Positions 26,518 through 35,590 of a DNA stretch of 64,000 nucleotides are shown here, piece after piece. The position numbers and the translations under genes were made by a program. Where the stretch lies: NCBI GenBank assembly GCA_963795835.1, contig CAWCJC010000009.1, positions 310,001 to 374,000 of the forward strand, read 5' to 3'. Numbering within the stretch: the stretch's first letter is position 1; the number at the start of each line of letters is the position of its first letter. Under the pieces are notes generated by a model that ran no database searches, was not told the DNA's origin, and saw nothing but the letters and a program-made list of their open reading frames with translations. Source of the stretch: JALYXI01 sp963795835 (GTDB taxonomy: Bacteria > Acidobacteriota > Terriglobia > Bryobacterales > Bryobacteraceae).

Positions 26518-27207
26518 ATGAATCCTCCGAAGCGCCTTCTTTCCCCCCTGATTCTGAGCTATATAGGCGCGCTCGCTGCGCTGGTCCTATTCGAACGGTT
26601 GGCGGATGAGATCAGCGAAGGCGACACCCTGCGATTCGATCTGGCCGTGCGCGGCTTCATCCACGGGTTTGCATCTCCCGGAATGACGGTATTCATGAAG
26701 GTCCTCACCGACATCGGTACTCTCACCCTGATGCTCCCGTTTACCTTGGCTGCGGGCTTCGCACTCTGGTATTTCGGACGACGGCGCGGGGCGATTCTGA
26801 TGGCTGTGACCATGGCAGGATCGTTGTTGCTCATGTTTGTTCTGAAATTGCTTTTTCACCGGCAGCGGCCAGATCCCTACTTTGGCTTTCCTTTACCCAA
26901 GGATTTCAGTTTTCCCAGCGGTCACGCCCTCACGTCATTTTGCTTCTGGGGATTGCTGGCCGTGATTCTCTCAACGGAAGTGCAAACTCTGGCAAGCCGC
27001 ATCGTCATATGGGCAGTGGCAGTGTTCATGGTGTTTGGCGTGGGGCTGTCGCGGATCTATCTGGGCGTCCACTATCCGAGCGATGTACTCGGCGGGTATT
27101 TAGCGGCCACTGTGTGGGTGTCCGGAGTGGGCTGGGTGTATCGCCATTTCCGCCACACGTCAGAGTCCCCGGGTAACATTGGCCAGCAGCTTACCGGCAG
27201 CGGTTGA
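26518..27207 (+). CDS. PAP2-family membrane phosphatase
   Basis: 229 aa from ATG 26518; the open frame extends upstream but homology and the first membrane segment begin here. The three PAP2 motifs are present: KLLFHRQRPDP, FPSGHALTSF and SRIYLGVHYPSDVLGG. Five to six membrane segments. Known role: dephosphorylates lipid phosphates such as undecaprenyl pyrophosphate or phosphatidic acid at the outer face of the inner membrane. Followed at once by the phzF-like gene. Confidence 0.87.
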   Translation: MNPPKRLLSPLILSYIGALAALVLFERLADEISEGDTLRFDLAVRGFIHGFASPGMTVFMKVLTDIGTLTLMLPFTLAAGFALWYFGRRRGAILMAVTMAGSLLLMFVLKLLFHRQRPDPYFGFPLPKDFSFPSGHALTSFCFWGLLAVILSTEVQTLASRIVIWAVAVFMVFGVGLSRIYLGVHYPSDVLGGYLAATVWVSGVGWVYRHFRHTSESPGNIGQQLTGSG

Positions 27208-27221
27208 GTCATGATGAACCT

Positions 27222-28097
27222 ATGCCCTCGGTTCCGTTTGAAGTCTGGGACGTGTTTACTCACCAGAAACTGCGCGGCAACCCGCTCGCCGTGTTTCCGG
27301 ACGCCACCGGCATCCCCGAATCCCAGTTGAGCGCGATCGCGCGCGAGATGGCGCATTCGGAAACCACCTTCGTTTACCCTCGTGCAGCCGCGGTTGAAAT
27401 ACGGGAAGGCGTGCGGACCCGAATTTTTGCACGTGCCGGAACGGAAATGCAATTCGCTGGGCATCCCGTTCTTGGCACCGCGTTTTCGCTATGGACGGTC
27501 CGCAAAACTCCGACAATTTGTTTGCGGCTCCCCGTGGGCGCCGTTCCCGTGACCTTTGAGGGTACTGAAGGTCAAGGCGCTGAAGGTGAGATGACGCAGC
27601 CTGATCCGGTCTTCGCCGAAACGCACGAGGCCTCCGCGTTGGCGCCGCTCCTGGGTCTTACGCCGAATGATATCGATACCCACTTGCCTCTTGAAAATGT
27701 CTCAACCGGCCGCCCAAACGTGCTCGTGATGGTGAAGACGCGAGAGGCCGTGCGCAAAGCCTCCTTCGATTGGCGCGGCCTGGATGCTTACTTCGCCGCG
27801 GGCGACAAAGAGCGCGGCGTCTATCTTCTAACGCGCGACGTCGAACAGCCCTCGGCCCAGTTCCACGCGCGCAAAGTAACGAAGGCAGGGGACGATCCTG
27901 TCACGGGGTCAGCGGCAGGTTCCGCCATAGCATGGCTGGTGAAGCACGGTGCCGTGGAAGCTGGTAAGCGCATCATCATCGAGCAGGGAAGCGAAGTGAA
28001 CCGGCGCGGAGAGCTGTTCGCCTCAGCCCAAAGCAATGGTCAGGTAAAGATCGGAGGAGGAGCCGTTTGTTCATCGCGTGGATTTCTGATGCTATGA
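27222..28097 (+). CDS. PhzF-family isomerase/epimerase
   Basis: 291 aa from ATG 27222; a TTG at 27204 overlapping the PAP2 stop is also in frame. Starts PSVPFEVWDVFTHQKLRGNP. Contains MAHSETTFV (catalytic-type Glu), FAGHPVLGTA and GDDPVTGSAAGSA, all diaminopimelate-epimerase-fold PhzF signatures. PhzF proteins isomerise dihydro-hydroxyanthranilate in phenazine makers, but most homologs, like this lone one, have unknown substrates. Confidence 0.85.
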   Translation: MPSVPFEVWDVFTHQKLRGNPLAVFPDATGIPESQLSAIAREMAHSETTFVYPRAAAVEIREGVRTRIFARAGTEMQFAGHPVLGTAFSLWTVRKTPTICLRLPVGAVPVTFEGTEGQGAEGEMTQPDPVFAETHEASALAPLLGLTPNDIDTHLPLENVSTGRPNVLVMVKTREAVRKASFDWRGLDAYFAAGDKERGVYLLTRDVEQPSAQFHARKVTKAGDDPVTGSAAGSAIAWLVKHGAVEAGKRIIIEQGSEVNRRGELFASAQSNGQVKIGGGAVCSSRGFLML

Positions 28098-28198
28098 ACG
28101 CCATTGGGCTTCGCCTATGAAGGGGAAGGATCAGCCGATGAGCAGTCGGGCTCGGTTTGGACAACCACGTGCTTTATTGCACAGTGAGGTAACAAACC

Positions 28199-28462
28199 AT
28201 GAGGCTTTCACTGGCAACACTTACCCTCGGAGCAGCGATGTTCACTCCGCTGTTTGCGCAAGGCGTAAATGTCCGAATCTACGATCGCGACCACAAGGAT
28301 TACCACAACTGGAACGATAACGAAAACCGTGCTTACAACCGTTATCTGACCGACCAACATCAAGAGCGAAAACGGGATTTTCAGAAGGAAAATCGTGACC
28401 GCCAACGAAACTATTGGAAGTGGCGGCATGAGCATGGCGACGATGTGCTCTTTCCTCGCTAA
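28199..28462 (+). CDS. Small secreted Asp/Asn/Arg-rich protein
   Basis: 87 aa. A clear signal peptide (LSLATLTLGAAMFTPLFAQG) is followed by a very polar body rich in D, N, H, R and aromatic residues (YDRDHKDYHNWNDNENRAY; then RNYWKWRHEHGDD). GTGAGG sits before ATG 28199. The pattern is reminiscent of small exported proteins often seen in Acidobacteriota; function unknown. Confidence 0.65.
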   Translation: MRLSLATLTLGAAMFTPLFAQGVNVRIYDRDHKDYHNWNDNENRAYNRYLTDQHQERKRDFQKENRDRQRNYWKWRHEHGDDVLFPR

Positions 28463-28479
28463 ACTGAGGCGCCAGGCTT

Positions 28480-28501
28480 AAGCTGACCTACCGGTCAGCT
28501 T
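28480..28501. terminator. Bidirectional hairpin between convergent genes
   Basis: AAGCTGACC (28480-28488) and GGTCAGCTT (28493-28501) form a perfect 9-bp stem with a 4-nt loop. It lies 18 bp past the plus-strand gene and overlaps the stop of the minus-strand gene. No strong T run follows on either side. Confidence 0.5.
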
Positions 28502-30035
28502 GAGCGATTTCCTCGGCCGTAATCAGCCGGAGCGTCTTGCCCGTCTGTGAGTTGGCTCCCACGTTTACCAATTCGCCTCGCCCGATGAGCGATTCGTAAT
28601 CGAGGAGTCTAAACAAATCGCCCCCAGGCACCACTTCTACCGCATACAGGCGGTACTCACCAGGCGGAAGCTTGGCAGAGTAACGCGGGGGCACAACTGT
28701 GGCATCCGGTATTTCCGTTTGCACGTATCCGAATGTTGCGATTACCGCAATTTTCGCCGGGTGGGCGGAACCGAGGTCAATGTCTCCCGAAATACCACCT
28801 CTATCCGAGCCCGCCGTGATTTGTAGAGGTCCTGATGCCCCGGCCTTCAATTCGAACTCCGGGCCTTCGGTGCGGTCACCCGCAATGGAGACGGACGTCA
28901 CCCAATTGTTGCCGAGATTCATGATCCGGTAACGGCCGGGTGAAACGCCGCGAAATGTAAAGGTGCCATCTGGCTTCAGCTCGGCGGAAAGATGAACGTC
29001 CATCTCGCCAATCTGATACAAGGATATTCGGGTTGGTGCGGGTTCTTTGCTTTCGCCCAGCTGAAGTGTTCCCGAAAGGGGAACAGGTGGTTGGACCTGT
29101 ACGGTAATTTCGACAGGGTCTTCGCCAACGGTAACCACCTGTTTTGTAAGCAGCAGATGTTCAGGTGTAGTCGAATTGATGCGCAGAACATAGCGGTTTG
29201 CCGGGATTGAGGAAAAGTGAATTTCACCTTTACCGGAAAGAGATCCCGCTATCGTATCGCTGGGCCGTTGCGGACCATGATCATCCGGGGCCAGAGCGGC
29301 GGTGACGCGTGCCCCCGCTGTACCCGCAATATGAACCGTCAAGCTTGAAACCGGCTCTGGCGTCATACGGAAGTCCAGGCCGTTCAGCACTTGGCCGGCT
29401 GCAATGTTAAGCCGCTGCGCACCGCTGAAATCGCGGGTTCCCGGATAGAAGCGCTGGCTGAAGCCCAACTTAGGGCCAGGAGCCGCAACGTGTGCCGGTA
29501 GGTATGGTCGGGGCTGCAAGACCGGCTCCGGGCAGCGCGCCTCCAAATAATATTTACCCGCGGGCACGGGGCGAAGTTGGTACTCGCCACCTCGGCCCGT
29601 TGACGCAGACCGGAACACCACTGACATCTGCGGCGTGTTTAGGAAAAGGTTGACCGTACAGTTCAGAAGTGCATCCCCATCATCGTCAAAGACGTGCCCG
29701 CTAAGCGCCGCGGCCGGGCTTAGCTTCAGGGTCAACCCGCTCCTTCGTTCTCCCGCGGTAAGCTGCACGCCCATATGGAAACTCCCAGGATTTCGACCCT
29801 GCGGATAATCAGGATGTGTTGCCGTAATGGCATATTGGCCCGCGGGCAGTTGATCAAATAGAAACGACCCGGAACCGTCCGTTACCGCAGCGTTTCCCGG
29901 CAAACCTGCAATTTTGACTTCGGCTTTTCGAATGGGCGCGCCGCTCACTAAATCAACAATTGTTCCCGAGATCGACCCCTTCGGTCCGTTCGACGGCTGC
30001 GCTTGTAAAAACAGCACCAGGAACATCCAACTCAT
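28488..30035 (-). CDS. Exported carboxypeptidase-regulatory-like (prealbumin-type beta-sandwich) protein
   Basis: 515 aa with a short signal peptide (SWMFLVLFLQAQ). First domain: GSISGTIVDLVSGAPIRKAE ... FLFDQLPAGQYAITATHPDY, the CarboxypepD_reg fold. Further beta-sandwich modules follow (LSGHVFDDDGDALLNCTV; FTFRGVSPGRYRIMNLG). No catalytic domain. Such proteins are abundant in Acidobacteriota and probably act at the cell surface; role unknown. Paralog of the next gene, with which it overlaps by 4 bp. Confidence 0.75.
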   Translation of the reverse strand: MSWMFLVLFLQAQPSNGPKGSISGTIVDLVSGAPIRKAEVKIAGLPGNAAVTDGSGSFLFDQLPAGQYAITATHPDYPQGRNPGSFHMGVQLTAGERRSGLTLKLSPAAALSGHVFDDDGDALLNCTVNLFLNTPQMSVVFRSASTGRGGEYQLRPVPAGKYYLEARCPEPVLQPRPYLPAHVAAPGPKLGFSQRFYPGTRDFSGAQRLNIAAGQVLNGLDFRMTPEPVSSLTVHIAGTAGARVTAALAPDDHGPQRPSDTIAGSLSGKGEIHFSSIPANRYVLRINSTTPEHLLLTKQVVTVGEDPVEITVQVQPPVPLSGTLQLGESKEPAPTRISLYQIGEMDVHLSAELKPDGTFTFRGVSPGRYRIMNLGNNWVTSVSIAGDRTEGPEFELKAGASGPLQITAGSDRGGISGDIDLGSAHPAKIAVIATFGYVQTEIPDATVVPPRYSAKLPPGEYRLYAVEVVPGGDLFRLLDYESLIGRGELVNVGANSQTGKTLRLITAEEIAQADR

Positions 30036-31573
30036 GGGAGCAGAACTCCGATAAGGGGCAGCGAAATCGTTCCGGTAGCTCCTTCTGCCAGCTCAACAGT
30101 CTTCGATTGCGATTCATACCGCGGCAGCAACTTCGGGTCCTGCCACGCCTGTGGCTCAATATCGCGGAACGCATACACCCTGTATGTTCCGGGATTGAGG
30201 CCATACAGCGTGAAGTGACCTTTCTCGTCCGTGTTCGCTGTGGCGAAGAAGCTGGATTGCCCCGCAAACTTCCCGAGAGGCGCGGCAACCAGGGTCGCAG
30301 GGCCGGCCGGCTCCACCGTGCCTTCCAGTTTCGCGGCCTGTGTCGAGATTACGATTGCCAGAGGACCTTTCGTTCCGGGAGCGATCTCCATATCTTCCAA
30401 TAAGACGTCCTTTGCGCCGAGCCGCATCGTTTTGATGTATGCATCCCGCGGCAGCGGTGAAACCCCAATGTCCCAAATGCCGGGCGGAACCTCATCGAAC
30501 TCAAACTCGCCATCCTCCACATCGGCTCTCAGCGGAGGACCATTCTCTTCGGCAGCGGAAAGATTCACACGCAAATTCTTGAGGCGTTCCGCTCCGGGTC
30601 CCTCCACCAGGACGGTCCCTGAAAGAGGAACTCCGGGAGAGAGCGCTACATTCACTTCGGTATCAGCGGCCGTAAGATTCAGCTTGATTGTGGCTCGCCT
30701 CGACCCTGCGCGAACTTTGAGGCGATAGGTGCCCGCCGTAATACCGGAAACCTGAAACGAGTGATCGGGGCGCACACCGCGGTACCCGCTACTCGCCCCG
30801 CCCGAAATCAAATCGGAATCCAAGCTAACGGTCACGTTTCGGACGTCGTCCGGAATGCCTGAAATTGTGCCGTGAACCGATACCTGCGCCGCATAGTTCA
30901 AGTGGAAATCGATTCCGCTCACGTCATTCCCGGCAATTACGACGGGCGCGGAGTAAGTTTGCGAAACCAGACCGTCCGGAGGTAACGATTCCCCTAAAGT
31001 GGCAACCGGACGAATCCGCGTGGGGCGAGCCGATTGAGCCAGGGCGCAGACAGTATACTCGCCGTTCAACACGGCGGCCACATGGTAACGGCCCTGCGAA
31101 TCCGTAATTGCAGCGGCAACTTGCCGCAGCATCGGCTTGCCTCGATCCCACTGCTTCCGGTAAAGTCCCACCTGAACGCCGGCTACCCCATCTCCCTCGG
31201 GGTCTGTTACAGCGCCGCTCACCATATTTGATTGAGCGAGCAGCAGCACCAGACCTGTTCGTGATTCGCCCTCGTCCACAAGGAGTGCCGTTCCTCCCCG
31301 TTGTGGTGTAAGTGCTCCATAGGGAATTGAAAGATAACCATTACGGGCCGCGAGAATGCGGTACCGGCCCTTCGGAATCTTGTCGAGCGCGAAACGTCCG
31401 GCGGAATCGGTGATGGCAACAGCGTAGGAGCGATCTTGCGCAAGCGAGGTGAGAGTAACCGCCGCTTTGCGAATGGGCTGACGTGTCCCAGCATCCAGCA
31501 CCGTGCCCTGAACGGTTTCAGCGCGCGCCACGCCCCAGAGAAGCAGACACAGAGTGAGCGCGCGCTTCCTCAT
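30032..31573 (-). CDS. Exported carboxypeptidase-regulatory-like protein (paralog)
   Basis: 513 aa from ATG 31573; a further-upstream in-frame start at 31618 would overlap the phosphoesterase gene. Signal peptide RKRALTLCLLLWGVARA, then VQGTVLDAGTRQPIRKAAVT ... FALDKIPKGRYRILAARNGY. The same layout recurs in the following modules (VSGAVTDPEGDGVAGVQVGL; FTLYGLNPGTYRVYAF). Same architecture as 28488-30035, so a tandem duplication followed by divergence is likely. Confidence 0.75.
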   Translation of the reverse strand: MRKRALTLCLLLWGVARAETVQGTVLDAGTRQPIRKAAVTLTSLAQDRSYAVAITDSAGRFALDKIPKGRYRILAARNGYLSIPYGALTPQRGGTALLVDEGESRTGLVLLLAQSNMVSGAVTDPEGDGVAGVQVGLYRKQWDRGKPMLRQVAAAITDSQGRYHVAAVLNGEYTVCALAQSARPTRIRPVATLGESLPPDGLVSQTYSAPVVIAGNDVSGIDFHLNYAAQVSVHGTISGIPDDVRNVTVSLDSDLISGGASSGYRGVRPDHSFQVSGITAGTYRLKVRAGSRRATIKLNLTAADTEVNVALSPGVPLSGTVLVEGPGAERLKNLRVNLSAAEENGPPLRADVEDGEFEFDEVPPGIWDIGVSPLPRDAYIKTMRLGAKDVLLEDMEIAPGTKGPLAIVISTQAAKLEGTVEPAGPATLVAAPLGKFAGQSSFFATANTDEKGHFTLYGLNPGTYRVYAFRDIEPQAWQDPKLLPRYESQSKTVELAEGATGTISLPLIGVLLP

Positions 31574-31574
31574 G

Positions 31575-32975
31575 CTACTTGCGGATCTGGAAGCGATCCA
31601 CCTCTTCCCCCGTCGCACTGATCTGTTTCAGCGCGAACGTGCCGCCGTCGACATCGATCACGCTCATGCTGTTCACCTGCGCAATGTACTTATCGGTAAA
31701 GGGCTGCCATGTCTCCGGATGGCCCTGCTGTTCCGGGCTGTAAAGTTTTGCGCCGCCCCCGCCGCTGACGATATAAATCACGCCTTTGGGCTTCGCTTTC
31801 GCGCCATCGGAGAAGTGCTTGTCGAGCGTCCATTCGCCCGATACTTCTCCTTTGGGACCCTTCGACGCCGACGCGGGCGCGAAAGTAAGCGGGAATGAGC
31901 GCTGATAGTTATGAACGTGGCCGGAGAACACGACGTCCACTTTAGCCTCCTCGAACGTGGGCGCCAGCAGACGCATCCACTGATCGTTAAAATGTTCGAC
32001 CGACGAGTTGAATCCGGGATGATGAAACGCAACGAATCGCCACCGGGCGTTCTTCGCCGATGCCAAATCGTCTTTCAACCATTTCAGCAGCGTGGGAGAC
32101 TGCCAGTCGGCATAGGGGTTGGAATCGATCACGGTCCAGTGCGCGTTGCCATAGTCGAAGGAAAAGTTAGCCATGCGCGGAAAGCGCGGTGCGGCGGAAG
32201 CCAGAAAGCCGGGCTGCGACTCCTCATGCCCCTGCAGCACCAAGCCGTTTTCATCGGGGCCATTCAGCGGTTGGTCCCAGTAGAAAAAGTACGCAAGAGC
32301 GTCTGGGAATTGCGTGTAATTTCTGAGAGCCGTATCGTGGTTTCCCACAGCGGCAAGAAAGGGGATGGATTGAATGAGCGGCGCGTATACGGGAAAGTAC
32401 TTGGTGCGGTACTCAGAGATGCGCCCAGCGGTATAAACAATGTCTCCCGTAATGAACAGAAAATCTGGCTTCGCGAGTTCGGCTTGGTGGGCGATCTGGC
32501 GCTGCTCGGGCGTGTCCTGAGCGCAATCGCCGAACAGGACCAGCCGGTACGGTTGCGCGGCGGACTTACGCGCTTTCCCGGTAGCAGTGAAGACGGGAGC
32601 GCCGGCCTTTGCCACGCGATACTGAAACTCTTCGCCTGGAACCAGTCCCGTAAGCTGCGCCCGATAAACACGGTGTGGCGCAACGGCGGGGACTTCAACC
32701 TCCTTCGGAGGTCGCCCAAGGGTCACGCGCGTTGCCGGCGCGCTGGCGGTTAGAAACGTCGGCGCCTCCATGGCCCGCCAACTTTTGTCTTTCGAGGTGC
32801 GGACATCCACGCTCCATTTAGCTGCCTGGTCCGCTGTATGCCAAAGCAGCACCAGCGATTCGGACCTACTCAGCAACGGATGATTGCCTAACTGAAGATA
32901 GGGAAGTTCAAGAAACTCAGAACTCTGAGATTGCAATAGAGTTACAGCCGTCAGCAAAAGAAAAACCAGGCGCAT
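31575..32975 (-). CDS. Exported purple-acid-phosphatase-like metallophosphoesterase
   Basis: 466 aa with signal peptide (RLVFLLLTAVTLLQSQ). A fibronectin-like N-terminal domain (about 30-140) precedes a calcineurin-type core with all metal motifs: FGDCA, ITGDIVY, AVGNHD, FHHPG and FSGHVHNYQRS. Removes phosphate from organic esters outside the cytoplasm. Lies 1 bp before the carboxypeptidase-regulatory pair and 1 bp after the sigma-54 regulator gene, all on the same strand. Confidence 0.85.
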   Translation of the reverse strand: MRLVFLLLTAVTLLQSQSSEFLELPYLQLGNHPLLSRSESLVLLWHTADQAAKWSVDVRTSKDKSWRAMEAPTFLTASAPATRVTLGRPPKEVEVPAVAPHRVYRAQLTGLVPGEEFQYRVAKAGAPVFTATGKARKSAAQPYRLVLFGDCAQDTPEQRQIAHQAELAKPDFLFITGDIVYTAGRISEYRTKYFPVYAPLIQSIPFLAAVGNHDTALRNYTQFPDALAYFFYWDQPLNGPDENGLVLQGHEESQPGFLASAAPRFPRMANFSFDYGNAHWTVIDSNPYADWQSPTLLKWLKDDLASAKNARWRFVAFHHPGFNSSVEHFNDQWMRLLAPTFEEAKVDVVFSGHVHNYQRSFPLTFAPASASKGPKGEVSGEWTLDKHFSDGAKAKPKGVIYIVSGGGGAKLYSPEQQGHPETWQPFTDKYIAQVNSMSVIDVDGGTFALKQISATGEEVDRFQIRK

Positions 32976-32976
32976 C

Positions 32977-34330
32977 TTAGGACTCTAACCCCATCTGAGT
33001 AAGTCGGTAACGAAGCGCGTTGCGCGTCAATCCCAGCAGGCGCGCAGCCTGGCTCTTGTTGCCGTCGGCTTTCTTCAGCGCCTGGCGGATCAGCTCCTGT
33101 TCATATTGGTCGAGCGACATTCCTTCCGGCAGCGAAAGTTCCCCGGGCACCACCGCGCGCGCGCGGGCGTTCGTGTCGAGCTTGATATCCGCTGCGTCCA
33201 GTTGCTTGCCGCGCGCCATCACCAGGGAACGCTCAATCACGTTCTCCAACTCGCGCACGTTGCCGGGCCAAGGGTAAGCCAGCAGCCGGTCCATAGCAGC
33301 GGGCGTAATCTCGCTAACTTCCGACCCTGTATCGGGAGCGAGCTTCGCTGATAAAGTGATTCGCCAGATAGGGAATATCGGGCTTTCGTTCGCGCAGGGG
33401 CGGAATCTCGATTGGCACCACATTCAACCGGTAGTAGAGGTCTTCGCGAAACGTGCCTTGCTCAAGAGCAGCGCGCAGATCCTGATTGGTGGCCGCGATC
33501 ATGCGCACGTCGATGTGCAGTGTCTTCACCCCTCCCAGGCGTTCGAGTTCGCGCTCCTGCAGAACACGCAACAGTTTCACCTGTACCGGCGCGGGCACGT
33601 CACCAATTTCGTCAAGGAAGACGGTGCCGGTATCTGCCTGTTCGAACTTACCCGGCTTCGAACCCAGCGCCCCGGTGAAGGCGCCTTTCTCATAGCCGAA
33701 AAGCTCGCTTTCCATCAAATTCTCTGGAATTGCGGCGCAATTGATTTTCACCAACGGCCGTTCTTTGCGCGGACTGTGGAAATGAATCGCGCGCGCAATC
33801 AAGTCCTTGCCAACACCAGATTCGCCGGTCAGCAAGACGGTCGCGCGCGTTGGAGCCACTCGCAAGACCTGCGCGAAGATGTCCTGCATTTGGGCGGAAC
33901 GGCCAACGATGTTGTCCCACTCGTACCGCCGCCCGAGTTCCTCCTTCAGCTTGCGATTTTCATCTCGCAGCCCGCGGACTTCCAGTGCCTTATTGACCAC
34001 AGCTGTGAGCTGATCGAGCGAAAAAGGCTTCAGCAGAAAATCGGACGCGCCGTTTTTCATCGCCTCAATCGCGTTCTCGATGGTGCCGTGGGCGGTCATC
34101 AGAACCACCGGGGCATGTGGATTGCCGCGATGAATCAGAGACAGCAGTTCGAGTCCAGACATGCCGGGCAGACGCAGATCGGTCAAAATAAGTGAAGCCC
34201 GGTCCAGAAGCGGAAGCGCGGCTTCTGCGGTCGCGGCCTGATCGGTGTCAAAATTTGAGGCCCGAAGGTGAAGATCGAGCACGCGCCGCAGTTTCTCTTC
34301 GTCTTCGATAATGAGGATGCGCGGACGCAT
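32977..34330 (-). CDS. NtrC-type sigma-54-dependent response regulator (one frameshift)
   Basis: From ATG 34330 (RPRILIIEDEEKLRRVLDLH): receiver domain (Asp in LILTDLRLPGMSG, Lys in LLKPF), then AAA+ domain with Walker A LTGESGVGKDL, the GAFTGA loop (GYEKGAFTGA, sigma-54 contact) and Walker B VFLDEIGD. The frame breaks at about 33341-33351. In the next frame it continues KLAPDTGSEVSEITPAAMDR, YPWPGNVRELENVIERS and a Fis-type helix-turn-helix (NKSQAARLLGLTRNALRYRL) to 32977. Removing one base gives 450 aa. Activates sigma-54 promoters on phosphorylation; no partner kinase is adjacent. Confidence 0.85.
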
Positions 34331-34365
34331 GAGGATATGAGGATATAGTGACATGGGGTTAGCCA

Positions 34366-34701
34366 ATGCGAGTGACGGTTAAGCACAACCAGACACAGGA
34401 AGAAGCGAAGCGGGCGGTAGACCAGGCGATTGACACTCTCTTCCGGGACATGCCGGCCGGGCTGATCAAAATCACGGATCAGCGCAAGGCTTGGGACGGG
34501 AACACGCTTCGGTTTTGGATGACAGCGAAGATGGGAGTCGTGCGAAATCCGATTGAGGGCTGGATCGCGGTGACCGAGAAGGATCTGACGGTGGACGTCG
34601 ATCTCGGAATGTTGAATATGTTGTTTCCGGAGCAGAAAATCCGGAAAACGATTGAAGACAGCCTAAGCGGCAAGCTCTTGGGTCCGGGCAAGAAAGGCTA
34701 A
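34366..34701 (+). CDS. Polyhydroxyalkanoic-acid-system family protein
   Basis: 111 aa. VTVKHNQTQEEAKRAVDQAI at the start and the central FRFxM-like stretch NTLRFWMTAKMGVVRNPIEGWIAV (split here as NTLRFWMTAK and GVVRNPIEGWIAV) match the PHA_gran_rgn family, small proteins found with PHA granules but also widely without them. No PHA synthase is in the window. Divergent from the sigma-54 regulator, 35 bp between starts; the gap has a direct repeat of ATGAGGAT. Confidence 0.65.
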   Translation: MRVTVKHNQTQEEAKRAVDQAIDTLFRDMPAGLIKITDQRKAWDGNTLRFWMTAKMGVVRNPIEGWIAVTEKDLTVDVDLGMLNMLFPEQKIRKTIEDSLSGKLLGPGKKG

Positions 34702-34738
34702 CTGTTGCCCTTCTCACGAATAACTTGATCTAAAAGGA

Positions 34739-35569
34739 CTAGAACCGTTTCGACAGGTAGGCGTAGCTTTCGCGGAGGCTCTCGATTGGATCGGGAGATT
34801 GATCCTGCTCCACGAAATAGTGCTTCGTACCAGCGGCATCGGCCGCTTTCAGAACGGCGGGAATATCGATCGACCCATTGCCTGCTTCTTTGAAAAGCTC
34901 TTTCGGCACTTTCTCGTTGAATTGCGCTTCGGGAAGCATTCCCTTGGCTTTGTCTTTCACATGCAGCAGCGGAATGCGGCCATGGTGCTTCGCGATAATC
35001 TCAACGGGGTTGTGCCCCGCGACAGCGGCCCAGAAGATATCGAGCTCGAGCATCACCAGCTTCGGATCGGTTTCGCCCATTAGGATCTGGAAGGGGCTGG
35101 TGCCTTGCATCGGTTCGTACTCGAATGCGTGAGTGTGATAACAAAGCTGCAGGCCGTGATCTTTGGCGCGCTTACCGGAATCCTGCAGACTTGCCGCCAG
35201 CTTCTTCATCACGTCCACGCCGCCACGTTGGTCCGGTGGAATGTAAGGCACCACCGCGTACTCGAAACCTTTAGCTTTCGCGTCAGCCAACTGTTCATCA
35301 GTGGGCTTGGTGTTGAGGTGAACGCTGACACGTTTCAAGCCGCTTGCCTCGATCGCGCTCCAAGCCTTGGCGAGAGTGTCGGACGTAGCTTCGAGTTCTG
35401 TGTAGCCAATCGAGTGAATGTCGCGCAGCACCTTCGCGGGGTCCGCCGCGATGATGTTGCGCACCGTATAAATCTGAACACCCAAGTTGTCTTTGCGCAG
35501 CTTTGCGGCGGGGGCGAGACTTGCGGCAGCAAGGGACGCAAGTAGTGTTCGGCGAGTGACGGAGGCCAT
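34739..35569 (-). CDS. Exported sugar-phosphate isomerase/epimerase-like TIM barrel
   Basis: 276 aa. Twin-arginine-like signal (VTRRTLLASLAAASLAPAAK), then an AP-endonuclease-2-type barrel: LGVQIYTVRNIIAADPAKVL, CYHTHAFEYEP, LELDIFWAAVAGHNP, LLHVKDKAKGML and HYFVEQDQSPDP supply the usual metal-binding Glu/His/Asp residues. Substrate unknown (xylose-isomerase-like fold). Very common family in Acidobacteriota and Planctomycetota. Confidence 0.8.
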   Translation of the reverse strand: MASVTRRTLLASLAAASLAPAAKLRKDNLGVQIYTVRNIIAADPAKVLRDIHSIGYTELEATSDTLAKAWSAIEASGLKRVSVHLNTKPTDEQLADAKAKGFEYAVVPYIPPDQRGGVDVMKKLAASLQDSGKRAKDHGLQLCYHTHAFEYEPMQGTSPFQILMGETDPKLVMLELDIFWAAVAGHNPVEIIAKHHGRIPLLHVKDKAKGMLPEAQFNEKVPKELFKEAGNGSIDIPAVLKAADAAGTKHYFVEQDQSPDPIESLRESYAYLSKRF

Positions 35570-35590
35570 GCGCTATATCTTACGCCAAGG

